A stretch of 64,000 nucleotides of DNA from CAIUSP01 sp964594365 (GCA_964594365.1 CAZQMB010000003.1:34866-98865), one strand, 5' to 3'. Counted from the first letter of the stretch, positions 41,846 through 50,385 are shown. Notes: generated by a model not told the origin, from the sequence alone. Program-made: numbers and translations.

Positions 41846-43963
41846 GTGACCTTCTGGCAATACGCACTCGGGATGGCAGGCTTGGCCGCGACCCTCGCCG
41901 CATTCGGCTGGATCGCCTGGACGATTCGGACCACGCTCTTTCCCGGTTGGACCGGGGCACCGGCTCGATTGGTCGAGGTCGTCTTGGCGGTCGCAGGCAT
42001 CACTCTGATCTGCCAGATCCTCGGCATGATCGGTCTGTTCGGTGGAGTCGAGATCCTGATCTCCTCTCTCCTCCTGGCGGGACTGACTCGCATCTCGATC
42101 GGTCGATTCGGGTCCTCGTTGACCCTCCACCGTGACCGCACCGAGATCGATTCCGGTCCCGGACTCGGACTCGCGGCCTGGTCTCTCGTCGTCGTAGCCT
42201 TGGTCTTCCTGCTCGCCCACTGGTGGACCGGTATCCAGGCCTCCTGGGGAGAGGGTATGTACTCGGCCGACACGATCTGGTACCACGGCCCGATGTCGGC
42301 CCGGATCGCTGCCGAGGGAACGGCCTGGCCGCTTCACTTCACCGACATCGAGTACCTGAACTGGTTCTACCCGGGTAACTCCGAACTCCAACACGCGCTG
42401 GGGATCACGTTCCTCGGCAATGATCTCCTGTCTCCGTTGATCAACCTCGCCTGGCTCGCCGTTGCCCTCCTCTCGGCATGGTGTGTCGGGAGACGGTTCG
42501 GGGTTGCGCCTCTGACCCTGGTCGCAGCAGCGATCGTGCTCGATACCGGCAACATGATTCCTCGTGAGGCCGGGACCATGGCCAACGACGTCGCTCCGGT
42601 CGCGCTTCTGCTGGCCTCGGGAGCGATCCTGGTCAACGCCTCGAGCCAGAGGTCCTTTCCCTCTCCGGTTGCGCTCCTGGTGATCGGTGTCGCGTCAGGC
42701 CTCGCTCTCGGAACCAAGCTGACAGCCCTGGGGGCGTTCGCAGCGCTGTTCATCGTCCTTGCCTCGATCGCTCCAGCAGGACGGCGCTGGAGGGCCCTGG
42801 GATTCCTCCTCATAGGTACCTTCGCCACAGCTGGCATCTGGCCGATCCGAAACCTCGCGCTATCCGGTAACCCGGTTCCCTGGCTCCAGTCGCTCGGCCC
42901 TTTCGATCTCCCCGGGCCCGGACGAGGTCTGGAGGGACGTGATCCGTACAGCGTCGCCCACTACATCTTCGTCAACCCCGACGGTGGGGTCTGGGGCACC
43001 TACATCCTGGATGGCCTGCACAACGTGCTCGGGCCTGTCTGGATCCCGATCCTGCTGGGCTCGGCACTCGGGGCGCTGATCGCCCTCGTCAGACCCCGTA
43101 TCGGCACGGTTCGTGCCCTCGGGGCGGCTGCGGCGGTTGGAGCGGTCACCTACGTATTCACGCCGCTGACTGCGGCGGGTCCAGAGGGAGATCCCTTCTC
43201 GTTCACGGCCAACCTCCGGTACCTGGTACCGGCTCTGACCCTGGGCCTCTGCCTGCTTCCGCTGGAGCCACGTCTTACCCCACAGCGTGCCAAGACCCCT
43301 CTGCTTGCCGGTGGCCTGTTCGCCCTGATACTGACCGGCTTGTTCTCGGATTCCGCGGCGAGTTGGGGCGAGGTCTTCTCCTCGGTCCCGTGGGCTCTAC
43401 TCGCGGGGCTCCTGCTGGTCGGGTCGGTGACAGTGGTCTGGCGCGTCGGCGTCGGCCGGGGGGTCACGGCCGCGCTGGTGGCCCTGGTCGCGACGGTTCT
43501 GATCGGCAGTGGCGCACTCTGGGCGGTTTCTGCCGACTACCTGGACAACCGGTACTCACGGGACTTCTTCTCCTTCCAGCCGGACGGGGTCGCAGCGTGG
43601 GCGAAGCCCCTGGAGGACCAGCGGATCGCGGTGGTCGGCTCGAGCGGGGCATTCACTCAATACACGCTCTACGGCGACGATCTCAGCAACCATGTCCAGT
43701 ACCTTGGCCGCAGAGCGCCCGGGGGAGATTTCAGGGCGATCACCGACTGCGCCGGTTTGCTGGAAGCGCTCGACCAAGGGAACTACGACTACCTGGTGAC
43801 CACTCCGACACTAGACCTGAATCGCCCGACCGTCCTCACCCCTTCACCTGAGAGGGTCTGGGTACTGGGCAATGCAGGGCTGCGGGAAGTCCGGCAGAAC
43901 GGGCTCTCGAGCGTATTCGAGGTAACGGGAGATCTCTTCGAGTCGGGGTGTCGGCCCGGATGA
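41846..43963 (+). CDS. Multi-spanning membrane protein, GT-C glycosyltransferase-like (paralog 1)
   Basis: A 705-residue protein with about a dozen hydrophobic helices. The first outer loop holds YSADTIWYHGPMSARIAAEG, followed by NWFYPGNSELQHALGI. The Asp-Thr-x-Trp-Tyr-His segment after the first helices is reminiscent of GT-C enzymes, which put the catalytic acid in this loop and use lipid-linked sugars. That is inference. The C-terminal about 150 residues are outside the membrane. The next gene encodes a clear paralog and overlaps by four bases (ATGA). The start is GTG 41846. Confidence 0.75.
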   Translation: MTFWQYALGMAGLAATLAAFGWIAWTIRTTLFPGWTGAPARLVEVVLAVAGITLICQILGMIGLFGGVEILISSLLLAGLTRISIGRFGSSLTLHRDRTEIDSGPGLGLAAWSLVVVALVFLLAHWWTGIQASWGEGMYSADTIWYHGPMSARIAAEGTAWPLHFTDIEYLNWFYPGNSELQHALGITFLGNDLLSPLINLAWLAVALLSAWCVGRRFGVAPLTLVAAAIVLDTGNMIPREAGTMANDVAPVALLLASGAILVNASSQRSFPSPVALLVIGVASGLALGTKLTALGAFAALFIVLASIAPAGRRWRALGFLLIGTFATAGIWPIRNLALSGNPVPWLQSLGPFDLPGPGRGLEGRDPYSVAHYIFVNPDGGVWGTYILDGLHNVLGPVWIPILLGSALGALIALVRPRIGTVRALGAAAAVGAVTYVFTPLTAAGPEGDPFSFTANLRYLVPALTLGLCLLPLEPRLTPQRAKTPLLAGGLFALILTGLFSDSAASWGEVFSSVPWALLAGLLLVGSVTVVWRVGVGRGVTAALVALVATVLIGSGALWAVSADYLDNRYSRDFFSFQPDGVAAWAKPLEDQRIAVVGSSGAFTQYTLYGDDLSNHVQYLGRRAPGGDFRAITDCAGLLEALDQGNYDYLVTTPTLDLNRPTVLTPSPERVWVLGNAGLREVRQNGLSSVFEVTGDLFESGCRPG

Positions 43964-46107
43964 GCGTCTGGCATTGGATCACCGGCGTGATCGGGATGTC
44001 CGTGATCGTTCTCTCGCTGGGCTACGCCGCGGTGGTACTCCGACGTTGGGCGCTCCCGGGGTGGGGTGGTTCCCCGGCACGATTGGCCGAGTTGGTCTTG
44101 GGTCTCGCAGTCCTGTTCGCAATCGCCCAGATCCTCGGAGTGATCGGGCTGCTCCAGGCGCCACTGCTGGTTGCTGCGTCGGCGATCGTGGGTATGGGGG
44201 CGGTCCAGCTGGGTCGAACGATCGAACCTTCATCCGCGATCTCTCCGCCCGGGCCGTCACGAAGCAAGGGAGAGGTGCTCATAGCAGCAGCCTTCGCTTT
44301 CGCGGTCGTCGTCCAGTGGGCTGGGCCGGTCCTCACCTCTCTGGATCGGGGTATGTACGGAGGAGACACACTCTGGTACCACCTTCCGTTCTCCGCCCAT
44401 ATGGTGCAGACGGGTTCGACGGTTTCGCTCCTCTACGTCGACACCCTCTACTCGAACTGGTTCTATCCACAGAATTCGGAGCTGCTCCACGCGCTGGGGA
44501 TACTCCTCGTCGGTGATGACTACCTCTCTCCTCTGATCAACCTCGGCTGGTTGCTGATCGCACTCCTCGCTGGTTGGTGCCTCGGTCGCCCTTGGGGCGT
44601 CGCCGCGCCCTCCAGCGCCGCGGTGGCCGTGCTGATGTCCACCGAGTTGATGTTCTCCCGTCAGCCGGGTAATGCCAACAACGACGTGATCGTGGTGGCT
44701 CTGCTGCTCGCTGCGGCAGCGATCCTGGCCAACACCTGGTGGCAGCGGGCCGGAGTGGAGCCGAGACTCGGAGAGAGAGATCCGGCTCTGGCCTCGTTCG
44801 CTCCGGGGGCGGTTGTCACGGCGGGTCTGGCCATCGGCCTCTCGGTCGGCACCAAGCTCAATCTCGCGGCCATCGCCGTGGCGCTCACGCTGGGGGTGAT
44901 CCTCCTCAGTGGCAAGGGGGAGCGGTTGCGGACCGGGGGGATCTGGATCGCGAGCTCGGTTCTCATCGGAGTCTCCTGGTTCATCCGCAATGCGGTCGAG
45001 GCTGGGAACCCTCTGCCGTGGTTCGGGGTCGGCCCACTCGAGAAGGTGGGAAGCTTCGAGGGACGGGATCCCTACTCGATTGCCCACTACCTGACCGACT
45101 TCGATGTCTGGGGGACCTGGTTCGCTCCCGGTCTCGCGGAGCGCCTCGGCTACCTCTGGCCGCTCGTCCTGCTCCTGTCGGCTGCCGGCATGGCGCTGAC
45201 GATCTTCTCCCGGAGCAGGATCCTCCGGATGTTCGGGGCGGTTGCCCTCGCGGGCTTCATCGCCTACTTCCTCACTCCGCTCGGTGCAGCAGGGCCCGAG
45301 GGAGCGCCCACCGCCTTCCGTCTCAACATCAGATACGCGGCTCCCGCCTTCGCGCTCGCCCTCTGCCTGGTCGCGGTGCCTCCGGGGTTCGTGGCCCGCC
45401 ACCGGGACAGATGGCGGATCGGCATCCTGATCGCCTGGACTCTCGTGATGGTGATCGGGAACCTCTACTTCGCCGAACTCGATTACAGCCGGATCGTAGG
45501 TTCACTCTTCGTCGGCTTCGTATTCGTGGCCCTGCCTCTGGCCTTCTATTACGGATGGATGAGGAGTCTGGATCCAAGACTTCTGATCGCGGCCGGCGTC
45601 GCCGTCATATCCATCCTCGTTGTGATGGGGGCGGTGGACCGCCGCGAGTACCAGGAGTACCGCTACTCGTCCAGCTCTCCCGCATATCCGGTTGATTCCT
45701 ACCCCGCCGACGAACTCAAAGAGGGTATCGGCGCGGTCAACGACTGGGCACGGGGGGTCACCGGTGAGAGGATCGGGCTCGGCGGCACCCTCGCGCAGTT
45801 CTTCCAGTACGGGATCTGGGGTCCGGACGCCTCCAATCAGGTCGAGGCGATCGGTGACCGCGATGCCGACGGCACCTTCGCTGCCCCGGCCGGCTGTCCC
45901 GAGTGGGTCGCAGCCGTCAACTCGGGCGGTTACCGCTACCTCGTCATCTCGCCCCCGTCGGCCGATCGCGACTCTTCGCAGATCGAGGTTCCCGTGGAAG
46001 TCGCCTGGCTGCAGCGGGCGCCGAACGCCGAGAGGATCGTCTCCGAGCGCAACACTGGCGTATGGCGGATCGAGGGCAAACTCTCTCCCGACATCTGCAG
46101 TCCGTGA
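43960..46107 (+). CDS. Multi-spanning membrane protein, GT-C glycosyltransferase-like (paralog 2)
   Basis: A 715-residue paralog of the preceding gene. Shared blocks are the N-terminal PGW-GG-PARLAELVLGLAVL, GGDTLWYHLPFSAHMVQTG, SNWFYPQNSELLHALGI, DDYLSPLINLGWLLIALLAGWCLG, and EGRDPYSIAHYL. The conserved Asp in GGDTLWYH and the tail of soluble outer sequence are kept. Tandem duplication followed by divergence is the simple reading. Both may act on one cell-surface polymer. ATG 43960 overlaps the upstream TGA. A GTG at 43948 is an unlikely alternative. Confidence 0.75.
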   Translation: MSVWHWITGVIGMSVIVLSLGYAAVVLRRWALPGWGGSPARLAELVLGLAVLFAIAQILGVIGLLQAPLLVAASAIVGMGAVQLGRTIEPSSAISPPGPSRSKGEVLIAAAFAFAVVVQWAGPVLTSLDRGMYGGDTLWYHLPFSAHMVQTGSTVSLLYVDTLYSNWFYPQNSELLHALGILLVGDDYLSPLINLGWLLIALLAGWCLGRPWGVAAPSSAAVAVLMSTELMFSRQPGNANNDVIVVALLLAAAAILANTWWQRAGVEPRLGERDPALASFAPGAVVTAGLAIGLSVGTKLNLAAIAVALTLGVILLSGKGERLRTGGIWIASSVLIGVSWFIRNAVEAGNPLPWFGVGPLEKVGSFEGRDPYSIAHYLTDFDVWGTWFAPGLAERLGYLWPLVLLLSAAGMALTIFSRSRILRMFGAVALAGFIAYFLTPLGAAGPEGAPTAFRLNIRYAAPAFALALCLVAVPPGFVARHRDRWRIGILIAWTLVMVIGNLYFAELDYSRIVGSLFVGFVFVALPLAFYYGWMRSLDPRLLIAAGVAVISILVVMGAVDRREYQEYRYSSSSPAYPVDSYPADELKEGIGAVNDWARGVTGERIGLGGTLAQFFQYGIWGPDASNQVEAIGDRDADGTFAAPAGCPEWVAAVNSGGYRYLVISPPSADRDSSQIEVPVEVAWLQRAPNAERIVSERNTGVWRIEGKLSPDICSP

Positions 46108-46117
46108 GGATGTGAGC

Positions 46118-46474
46118 GTGGACTACCCGGTCGAGAGCGCGATCTACCAATGGGAAGAAGGGGACCGACGTGTTTCGGATCTCTCCCGCGACCCGGAGCT
46201 CTCCGTGGTCCTCGACCGTGCCGTGGAGGCAGTCAGGGACGAGCTGAGGCGCCGGATCGGCCCGAGTTTCACCGCAGCGGATCTCGCTGAGCTCTATTCA
46301 CGTGGCACGGACTGGTGTCTGGCAGCGGCCCGCCGCACCGATCCGGAGCGAGCGTCGGCTCTGGATCCTCAGGCGGTCACCGACGGGGCCTTCTGGCGAC
46401 ACCTTCGATCGGCCTCTGACTGGGCGGGAGGAAGGGTGGTCCCGGCGGGTGAGGACGAGGAGGAAGTCGGTTAG
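46118..46474 (+). CDS. Small soluble hypothetical protein
   Basis: A 118-residue protein that I do not recognise by function. It is mostly helical and charged: YPVESAIYQWEEGDRRVSDL, then a long VLDRAVEAVRDELRRRIG helix, SFTAADLAELYSRGTDWCLAAARR, and an acidic tail. GTG 46118 is chosen because GAGGA lies seven bases upstream; GTG 46112 is in frame but too close to it. It follows the membrane-protein pair by ten bases. Its stop TAG is overlapped by the convergent gene's TAA (TTAG). Confidence 0.65.
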   Translation: MDYPVESAIYQWEEGDRRVSDLSRDPELSVVLDRAVEAVRDELRRRIGPSFTAADLAELYSRGTDWCLAAARRTDPERASALDPQAVTDGAFWRHLRSASDWAGGRVVPAGEDEEEVG

Positions 46475-47049
46475 TCGCGGGAAGAGGGCTCTAGGACGAT
46501 CCGGCCCTGCTCGACGGTCACGCGCAGGGCGCGCTTGCCCTTCCAGTTCTCGGTGAAGACCGCCTCGTCGGCGATCGCGGGATCCAGCCAGAGGCCGTAG
46601 CCCTCCTTACCCTGCTCGAAGGTCGCATCGAAGGTCTTGCCGCCGCGCTTGCCCCGGCGTCGCCCGCCTCGCTTGCCCCGGCGTCGCCCGTTGCCCTGTC
46701 GTTCATCGCCACGCCCGGACCGTCGCGATGATCCCTGCCGCTGCCCGGAGTCGCGACGGGCTGGAGGGGTTGATTCGGCCGAGGTCGAGTCTTCCTCTTC
46801 CTCGTCCTCCTCGGGGAGGTCCTCGATCTCGTCGAGTTCTGCCTCGATCTCTGCCTCGATCTCGTCGCGGATGTCCACCTCGGCCGGCGAGTCTCCGATC
46901 GACTCGGCGTCGAGCCCGTTCTGTTTGCGGAACTCCTGAAGCTGCGAGGTGGATACCTCGAGCTGGTGGGCGATCCAGGCGTCGGTACGACCTTGTCGTA
47001 CCCATGCACGGATCTGGTTCAACTGCGGTTTGAGGGATCGTCCGGCCAT
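46471..47049 (-). CDS. Modular DNA-binding-like protein: HTH, acidic block, Arg/Gly block, small C-terminal domain
   Basis: A 192-residue protein in four parts. Residues 8-45 look like a helix-turn-helix (LNQIRAWVRQGRTDAWIAHQLEVSTSQLQEFRK). About 55-85 is almost all Glu/Asp. About 95-138 is rich in Arg/Gly/Lys with GGRRRGKRGG-type repeats. Residues 140-190 form a strand-rich ending (TFEQGKEGYGLWLDPAI to LRVTVEQGRIVLEP). The strongly opposite charges in one chain are unusual. A nucleic-acid role is inferred. TAGAGT lies nine bases before the ATG. Confidence 0.75.
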   Translation of the reverse strand: MAGRSLKPQLNQIRAWVRQGRTDAWIAHQLEVSTSQLQEFRKQNGLDAESIGDSPAEVDIRDEIEAEIEAELDEIEDLPEEDEEEEDSTSAESTPPARRDSGQRQGSSRRSGRGDERQGNGRRRGKRGGRRRGKRGGKTFDATFEQGKEGYGLWLDPAIADEAVFTENWKGKRALRVTVEQGRIVLEPSSRD

Positions 47050-47058
47050 CGGCGGGGG

Positions 47059-47064
47059 ACTCTA
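47059..47064 (-). promoter_or_regulatory. Candidate -10 box (TAGAGT) of the modular HTH protein gene
   Basis: The minus-strand TAGAGT ends nine bases before the ATG at 47049, with no Shine-Dalgarno between them. Confidence 0.45.
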
Positions 47065-47111
47065 GCAATGAGGGGCGGTCCGACCCCTTGCGACCCTCGA
47101 GGTTTTCGGTC

Positions 47112-47360
47112 TCATCCCATCAACCAGGCGAGGGTTTCGAACATGATCACCACGACGACGACCACGGTCAGGGTGAGGGCCACCAGCAGGACTCCGAATC
47201 GGACCTTGCCCTTGGATTCGACCTTCCGGATCTTCCTCGCGCGCTTTCGGTTGGCCGCACGCTCACGCAACTGATCTCGACGCTTACGGTCGAGTTCCAT
47301 CTCCTGCTCGAGCGCCGCCTCGATCTGGGCTGCGCTCCTTCTCATCCTCATCTGGGCCAT
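47112..47360 (-). CDS. Small membrane protein with basic coiled-coil-like N-terminus
   Basis: An 82-residue protein. The first 50 residues are highly charged and helical (IEAALEQEMELDRKRRDQLRERAANRKRARKIRKVE). One strong hydrophobic helix (FGVLLVALTLTVVVVVVIMFETLAWL) makes up the rest. It is a likely tail-anchored or bitopic membrane protein with its positive part in the cytoplasm. No family is recognised. It lies between the modular HTH gene and the thermonuclease gene, all on the minus strand. Confidence 0.7.
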   Translation of the reverse strand: MAQMRMRRSAAQIEAALEQEMELDRKRRDQLRERAANRKRARKIRKVESKGKVRFGVLLVALTLTVVVVVVIMFETLAWLMG

Positions 47361-47424
47361 TTCCGAGACCTATGTTAGGGGTCGCTCAAACCGACAGACC
47401 GGAAAGCCGTCCGCTCGGGTCATC

Positions 47425-48060
47425 TCACCTGCAGGCGCCCCAGAGTCCCCGGCCGGATCTGCCTGCACGCCTCGCAATCTCCTCGAATCGGTAACGGAAG
47501 GCACCGTTCGGCGAGTAGTAGATCGCGCGAGCAAGCCCCCTCTTGAGGAGTTCCGCGTTGACGAATCTCCCTCCGACGTAGACGTAGGCAAGCAGTCGGC
47601 CGTAGTAGTCCCTGCGCTCCTGATCGAACCGCAGCCTCGCCCTCCTGCCTTCCACCAGAGCCTCGTTGAATGCGCTCGCCTTCGGCCCGAAGCACCCGAC
47701 CGGTTCCCCCGGTGCGACCGTCTCCGGGGTGTCCACCCCGATGTAGCGCACGTCCTCGGTCCTGCCGTTCGGCATGGTCACCTCGATGGTGTCGCCGTCC
47801 ACCACCCTCGAGACGTAGACGGGGGTGCCGGTGGGCTGCCGTCGCGCGGGTCGTTTCTGCTTCGGCAACGTCTCGTTGTCGGGCTTGGGTTCCGTGGTTT
47901 TCGGCTTGGAGGGTTTCTGCTTGGCGGGTCTCTCCGCGACCCGCTTGCCTCGATCGCGGGTGGATTCCTCCTCACCGCCCATGATCAGACCGATCAGGAG
48001 CAGGATGCCCATGCCGACCGCGGTCAGGCCCTTCTTCGTGCTCGGTATCCGGAAGCGCAT
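47425..48060 (-). CDS. Staphylococcal-nuclease-like (thermonuclease) protein
   Basis: A 211-residue protein. The N-terminal hydrophobic stretch (LTAVGMGILLLIGLIMGG, about 13-30) is a signal or anchor. A Lys/Pro-rich linker covers about 35-75. The SNase OB-fold domain runs from about 80 to the end. The catalytic neighbourhood is present: RVVDGDTIEV, VRYIGVDTPET, and a RRDYYGRLLAYVYV segment carrying the second Arg/Glu region. YSPNGAFRYRFEEIARRAGRSGRGLW closes the domain as usual. It probably cleaves DNA or RNA outside the membrane with calcium. Confidence 0.92.
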   Translation of the reverse strand: MRFRIPSTKKGLTAVGMGILLLIGLIMGGEEESTRDRGKRVAERPAKQKPSKPKTTEPKPDNETLPKQKRPARRQPTGTPVYVSRVVDGDTIEVTMPNGRTEDVRYIGVDTPETVAPGEPVGCFGPKASAFNEALVEGRRARLRFDQERRDYYGRLLAYVYVGGRFVNAELLKRGLARAIYYSPNGAFRYRFEEIARRAGRSGRGLWGACR

Positions 48061-48127
48061 CTTCTCTTAAGTCAGATGCCGACCCGTTTAGCTGACAGCC
48101 CTTCCGACTCGGACCTGGATCCGCCGG

Positions 48128-49045
48128 TCAGGGAGTGCGCTGCACGCTCGACAGAAGCGTGCCCTTGATCTCCTCGACGATCTTGATCGCGTCCTTCCAG
48201 GGGCGTTGCCATACGTTGCGTCCGAAGATGACCCCTGACCCTCCGGCCTCCATGATCAGCCGAGTCTGGTTGAGCACCGTCTCGTCATCGACCTTGGAGC
48301 CTCCCGAGAGCACTACCAGGGAGCGCCCGGCGGACTCTACGCACTGTCTGATCATCTCCGCCTGATCGACGTCCATCTCGTTGTAAGGGGCCGGTGCATC
48401 CTTGTCGGAATCCGAGGGCTTGGGCATGTTGAGCTTGACCACGTCTGCTCCCATCTCCATCGCGAGCCTCGCGGCGTAGTCGATTGCGTAGAAGCTCCCC
48501 GCGCCACCCTTGCCGTCGATCGCGCTCCCTCGCGGGTACGACCAGATGACCAGAGGCATTCCGTAACGCTCGCAGTCTTCCCTGACGCTCTGCAGCTGGC
48601 GGAGATCCTCGTCCTGACGAGGGGAGCCCACGTACATCGTGTAACCGATCGCGTCCGCGCCCAGTCGAACCGCGTCCTCTACCGAAGCGTTGGTGGTCGA
48701 GAGGGCCTCGTCGGATGACGGGACATCGGTCTTCCCGTTGACCTTCAGGATCAACGGCACGCGCCCGGCGTAGTCCGGGTAGTACTTCGAGGCCATGCCG
48801 ATCTGGCAGGCGATCGCCGAGTAGCCGGCCTCGGCTGCCAGCTTGAACTGGTACTCGGGGTCTTTCGAGTCGGGGTTCGGGAAGAAATCACGAGGCCCGT
48901 GCTCGATCCCTTGATCGATCGGCAACAGCATCAGGGTCCCGTCGCCGGGGCCGAATTCGTAGAGCAGGCGGTGCAGGCGGGCGCGCTTTCCGGGAGGGAG
49001 GACCTCCAGAAGTGACTTCTGCTTGGCGATGGACTTGGCTTGCAT
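48128..49045 (-). CDS. Class I fructose-bisphosphate aldolase (DhnA/FbaB type)
   Basis: A 305-residue TIM-barrel enzyme that cleaves fructose-1,6-bisphosphate in glycolysis through a lysine Schiff base. Seen: LMLLPIDQGIEHGPRDFFPNP, VPLILKVNGKTD, the GADAIGYTMYVGS strand, VIWSYPRGSAI, and GADVVKLNMPKP, where the Lys is a candidate Schiff-base residue. LVVLSGGSK and GVIFGRNVWQR form the C-terminal phosphate loop. A strong GGAGGAG lies about ten bases before the ATG. Class I aldolases of this type replace the zinc-dependent class II enzyme in many bacteria. Confidence 0.93.
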   Translation of the reverse strand: MQAKSIAKQKSLLEVLPPGKRARLHRLLYEFGPGDGTLMLLPIDQGIEHGPRDFFPNPDSKDPEYQFKLAAEAGYSAIACQIGMASKYYPDYAGRVPLILKVNGKTDVPSSDEALSTTNASVEDAVRLGADAIGYTMYVGSPRQDEDLRQLQSVREDCERYGMPLVIWSYPRGSAIDGKGGAGSFYAIDYAARLAMEMGADVVKLNMPKPSDSDKDAPAPYNEMDVDQAEMIRQCVESAGRSLVVLSGGSKVDDETVLNQTRLIMEAGGSGVIFGRNVWQRPWKDAIKIVEEIKGTLLSSVQRTP

Positions 49046-49208
49046 GCTTGCTGGTCTCCTCCTGTCGTGGTTGGCCCGGGTGTCTCTGACCCGATGCGCG
49101 ATGGTTTTCAGTATTGCCGAATCTCCGCAGCCCTGTCTTCAGGTCGATTCTGCGCCTGAGTACAGACCGGTTTCGGTGGCTGCAGGCACGACTACATCCG
49201 TTCAGTAG

Positions 49209-49257
49209 GTTTTTCGTAGTATAATGCGTGAGAAGCACCGCAAATACTATGAAAAAC
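49209..49257. promoter_or_regulatory. 14-bp inverted repeat with 21-bp spacer around the HxlR start
   Basis: GTTTTTCGTAGTAT at 49209-49222 and ATACTATGAAAAAC at 49244-49257 are reverse complements at 13 of 14 positions. The left arm overlaps a perfect TATAAT and the right arm overlaps the ATG at 49249. The stretch is AT-rich in a GC-rich genome. An autoregulatory operator for the HxlR protein is the natural reading; an RNA hairpin is also possible. Confidence 0.65.
49220..49225 (+). promoter_or_regulatory. Candidate -10 box (TATAAT) of the HxlR gene
   Basis: An exact TATAAT, rare in this GC-rich sequence. It overlaps the left arm of the inverted repeat and implies a transcript start near 49232, which rules out the in-frame GTG at 49228 as the start. 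Confidence 0.6.
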
Positions 49258-49575
49258 AAAGCAAAAGGCGGGTATTCAGCGATGGAGCAGGCCCTGAACC
49301 TGCTCGGGAAACGTTGGTCACTGCAGCTGATCTGGGAGCTCAGGCGCGATCGACTGTCCTTCAGCGACCTGTCGCGTCGATTGGAGATCAGCCCTTCGGT
49401 CCTCACCACGAGACTCGCCGAGTTGGTGGAGGCCGGGATCTGCGAGGTCGAAGAGGGCGGCAGGGGATACAGCCTCACTGGGCGTGGGCGCGAACTGGCC
49501 CGGGTCCTCTACGAGGTCAACCGGTGGGCGAACGCTACTTCGAGTGAACCCTCCGCGTCTATGCTCAATTCGTGA
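49249..49575 (+). CDS. HxlR-family winged-helix transcriptional regulator
   Basis: A 108-residue regulator. The HxlR domain is clear: MEQALNLLGKRWSLQLIWELRRDRLSFSDLSRRLE, then SPSVLTTRLAELVEAGICEVEE and YSLTGRGRELARVLYEVNRWA. The usual redox cysteine near the N-terminus is missing; its only Cys is in the wing (GICEVE). The start is ATG 49249 given the TATAAT position; ATG 49282 is an alternative that begins exactly at the domain. Its stop overlaps the GTG of the zinc-ribbon membrane protein, so the two are coupled. Confidence 0.85.
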   Translation: MKNKAKGGYSAMEQALNLLGKRWSLQLIWELRRDRLSFSDLSRRLEISPSVLTTRLAELVEAGICEVEEGGRGYSLTGRGRELARVLYEVNRWANATSSEPSASMLNS

Positions 49576-50378
49576 GCGCGCCCGATTCGAACCTCGTATG
49601 CGGCAAGTGCGGCGCCGAGGTCAGCGCGTTCGTAACCGAGTGTCCTTACTGCGGTGCCCGGCTCCGCCAACGTGCTCCGGAGCTCGAGCGCCGGGGCGAC
49701 GAGATAGCACCCAAGGACCAGCTGCAGAGCGAGCCTCCGAAGGTGACTCGCCTCAGGCCTCGACCGAAGATCACGCTTCCTCGGATCGAGTTCGGGCGAC
49801 CCTGGGCCTCGATCCTCACCGTGGTGGCTTCGGTGGTCCTCCTGCTGGTTGCCGAGGCCGGCGATATCGGCCCGGTCAATCTGGGCGGGATCGCTGGCCC
49901 GATTGCGGGTTCAGAGTGGTGGCGATACATCGTTGCTCCCTTCGTCTATGACGACGTCGGATATCTGTTCGTCTGTGCTTGCGGGATCCTGATCTTCGGG
50001 ATCTCGGTCGAGTCGCGTGTCGGTACTCCTGTCACGGCCCTGGTCATCCTCGCCTGCGGTTCTCTCGGCCTCTTGCTGGGGATCTGGGTCGGGGACTCTC
50101 TGGGCGCTGGCGATGTCGCCGTGGCTTGGGGAGGCAATGCGGTGGCTCTCGGGCTCCTCAGCGCCTGGGCGGTCATCCGGGCGGCGGAATTCCGCCGCGA
50201 GTCTGGAGGCGAGGTGGATCTGATCGGCGCAGCGGTCTGCGCCGCGGTGTTGGTCCTGCTCTCGGTCGTGATCGAGCCGGCGAGCATCCTGGTCGGGCTG
50301 TCGGGCGCCCTCACCGGAGCGATCCTCGGCGTGTTGCTGAGCGCCAGCTTCGACCGGTCCGGATCCGGCCGGACCTGA
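49572..50378 (+). CDS. Zinc-ribbon protein fused to a rhomboid-like membrane domain (likely inactive)
   Basis: A 268-residue protein. A zinc ribbon covers residues 8-30 (C10, C13, C24, C27), then a basic/proline linker. About six hydrophobic helices run from 78 to 258. The second membrane block (SEWWRYIVAPFVYDDVGYLF, then GISVESRVG) resembles rhomboid family helices 1-3. The expected catalytic GxSG reads WGGNAVALG, and the last helix (ILVGLSGALTGAILG) lacks the catalytic His, so protease activity is unlikely. It may be a rhomboid pseudoprotease acting as a chaperone. GTG 49572 overlaps the HxlR stop. Confidence 0.7.
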   Translation: MSAPDSNLVCGKCGAEVSAFVTECPYCGARLRQRAPELERRGDEIAPKDQLQSEPPKVTRLRPRPKITLPRIEFGRPWASILTVVASVVLLLVAEAGDIGPVNLGGIAGPIAGSEWWRYIVAPFVYDDVGYLFVCACGILIFGISVESRVGTPVTALVILACGSLGLLLGIWVGDSLGAGDVAVAWGGNAVALGLLSAWAVIRAAEFRRESGGEVDLIGAAVCAAVLVLLSVVIEPASILVGLSGALTGAILGVLLSASFDRSGSGRT

Positions 50379-50385
50379 TCGGGTC

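Noticed and set aside
45692..46117. Upstream extension of the small gene at 46118
   Set aside because: It overlaps the end of the second membrane paralog and is Ser/Arg-rich shadow sequence. A proper ribosome site precedes GTG 46118.
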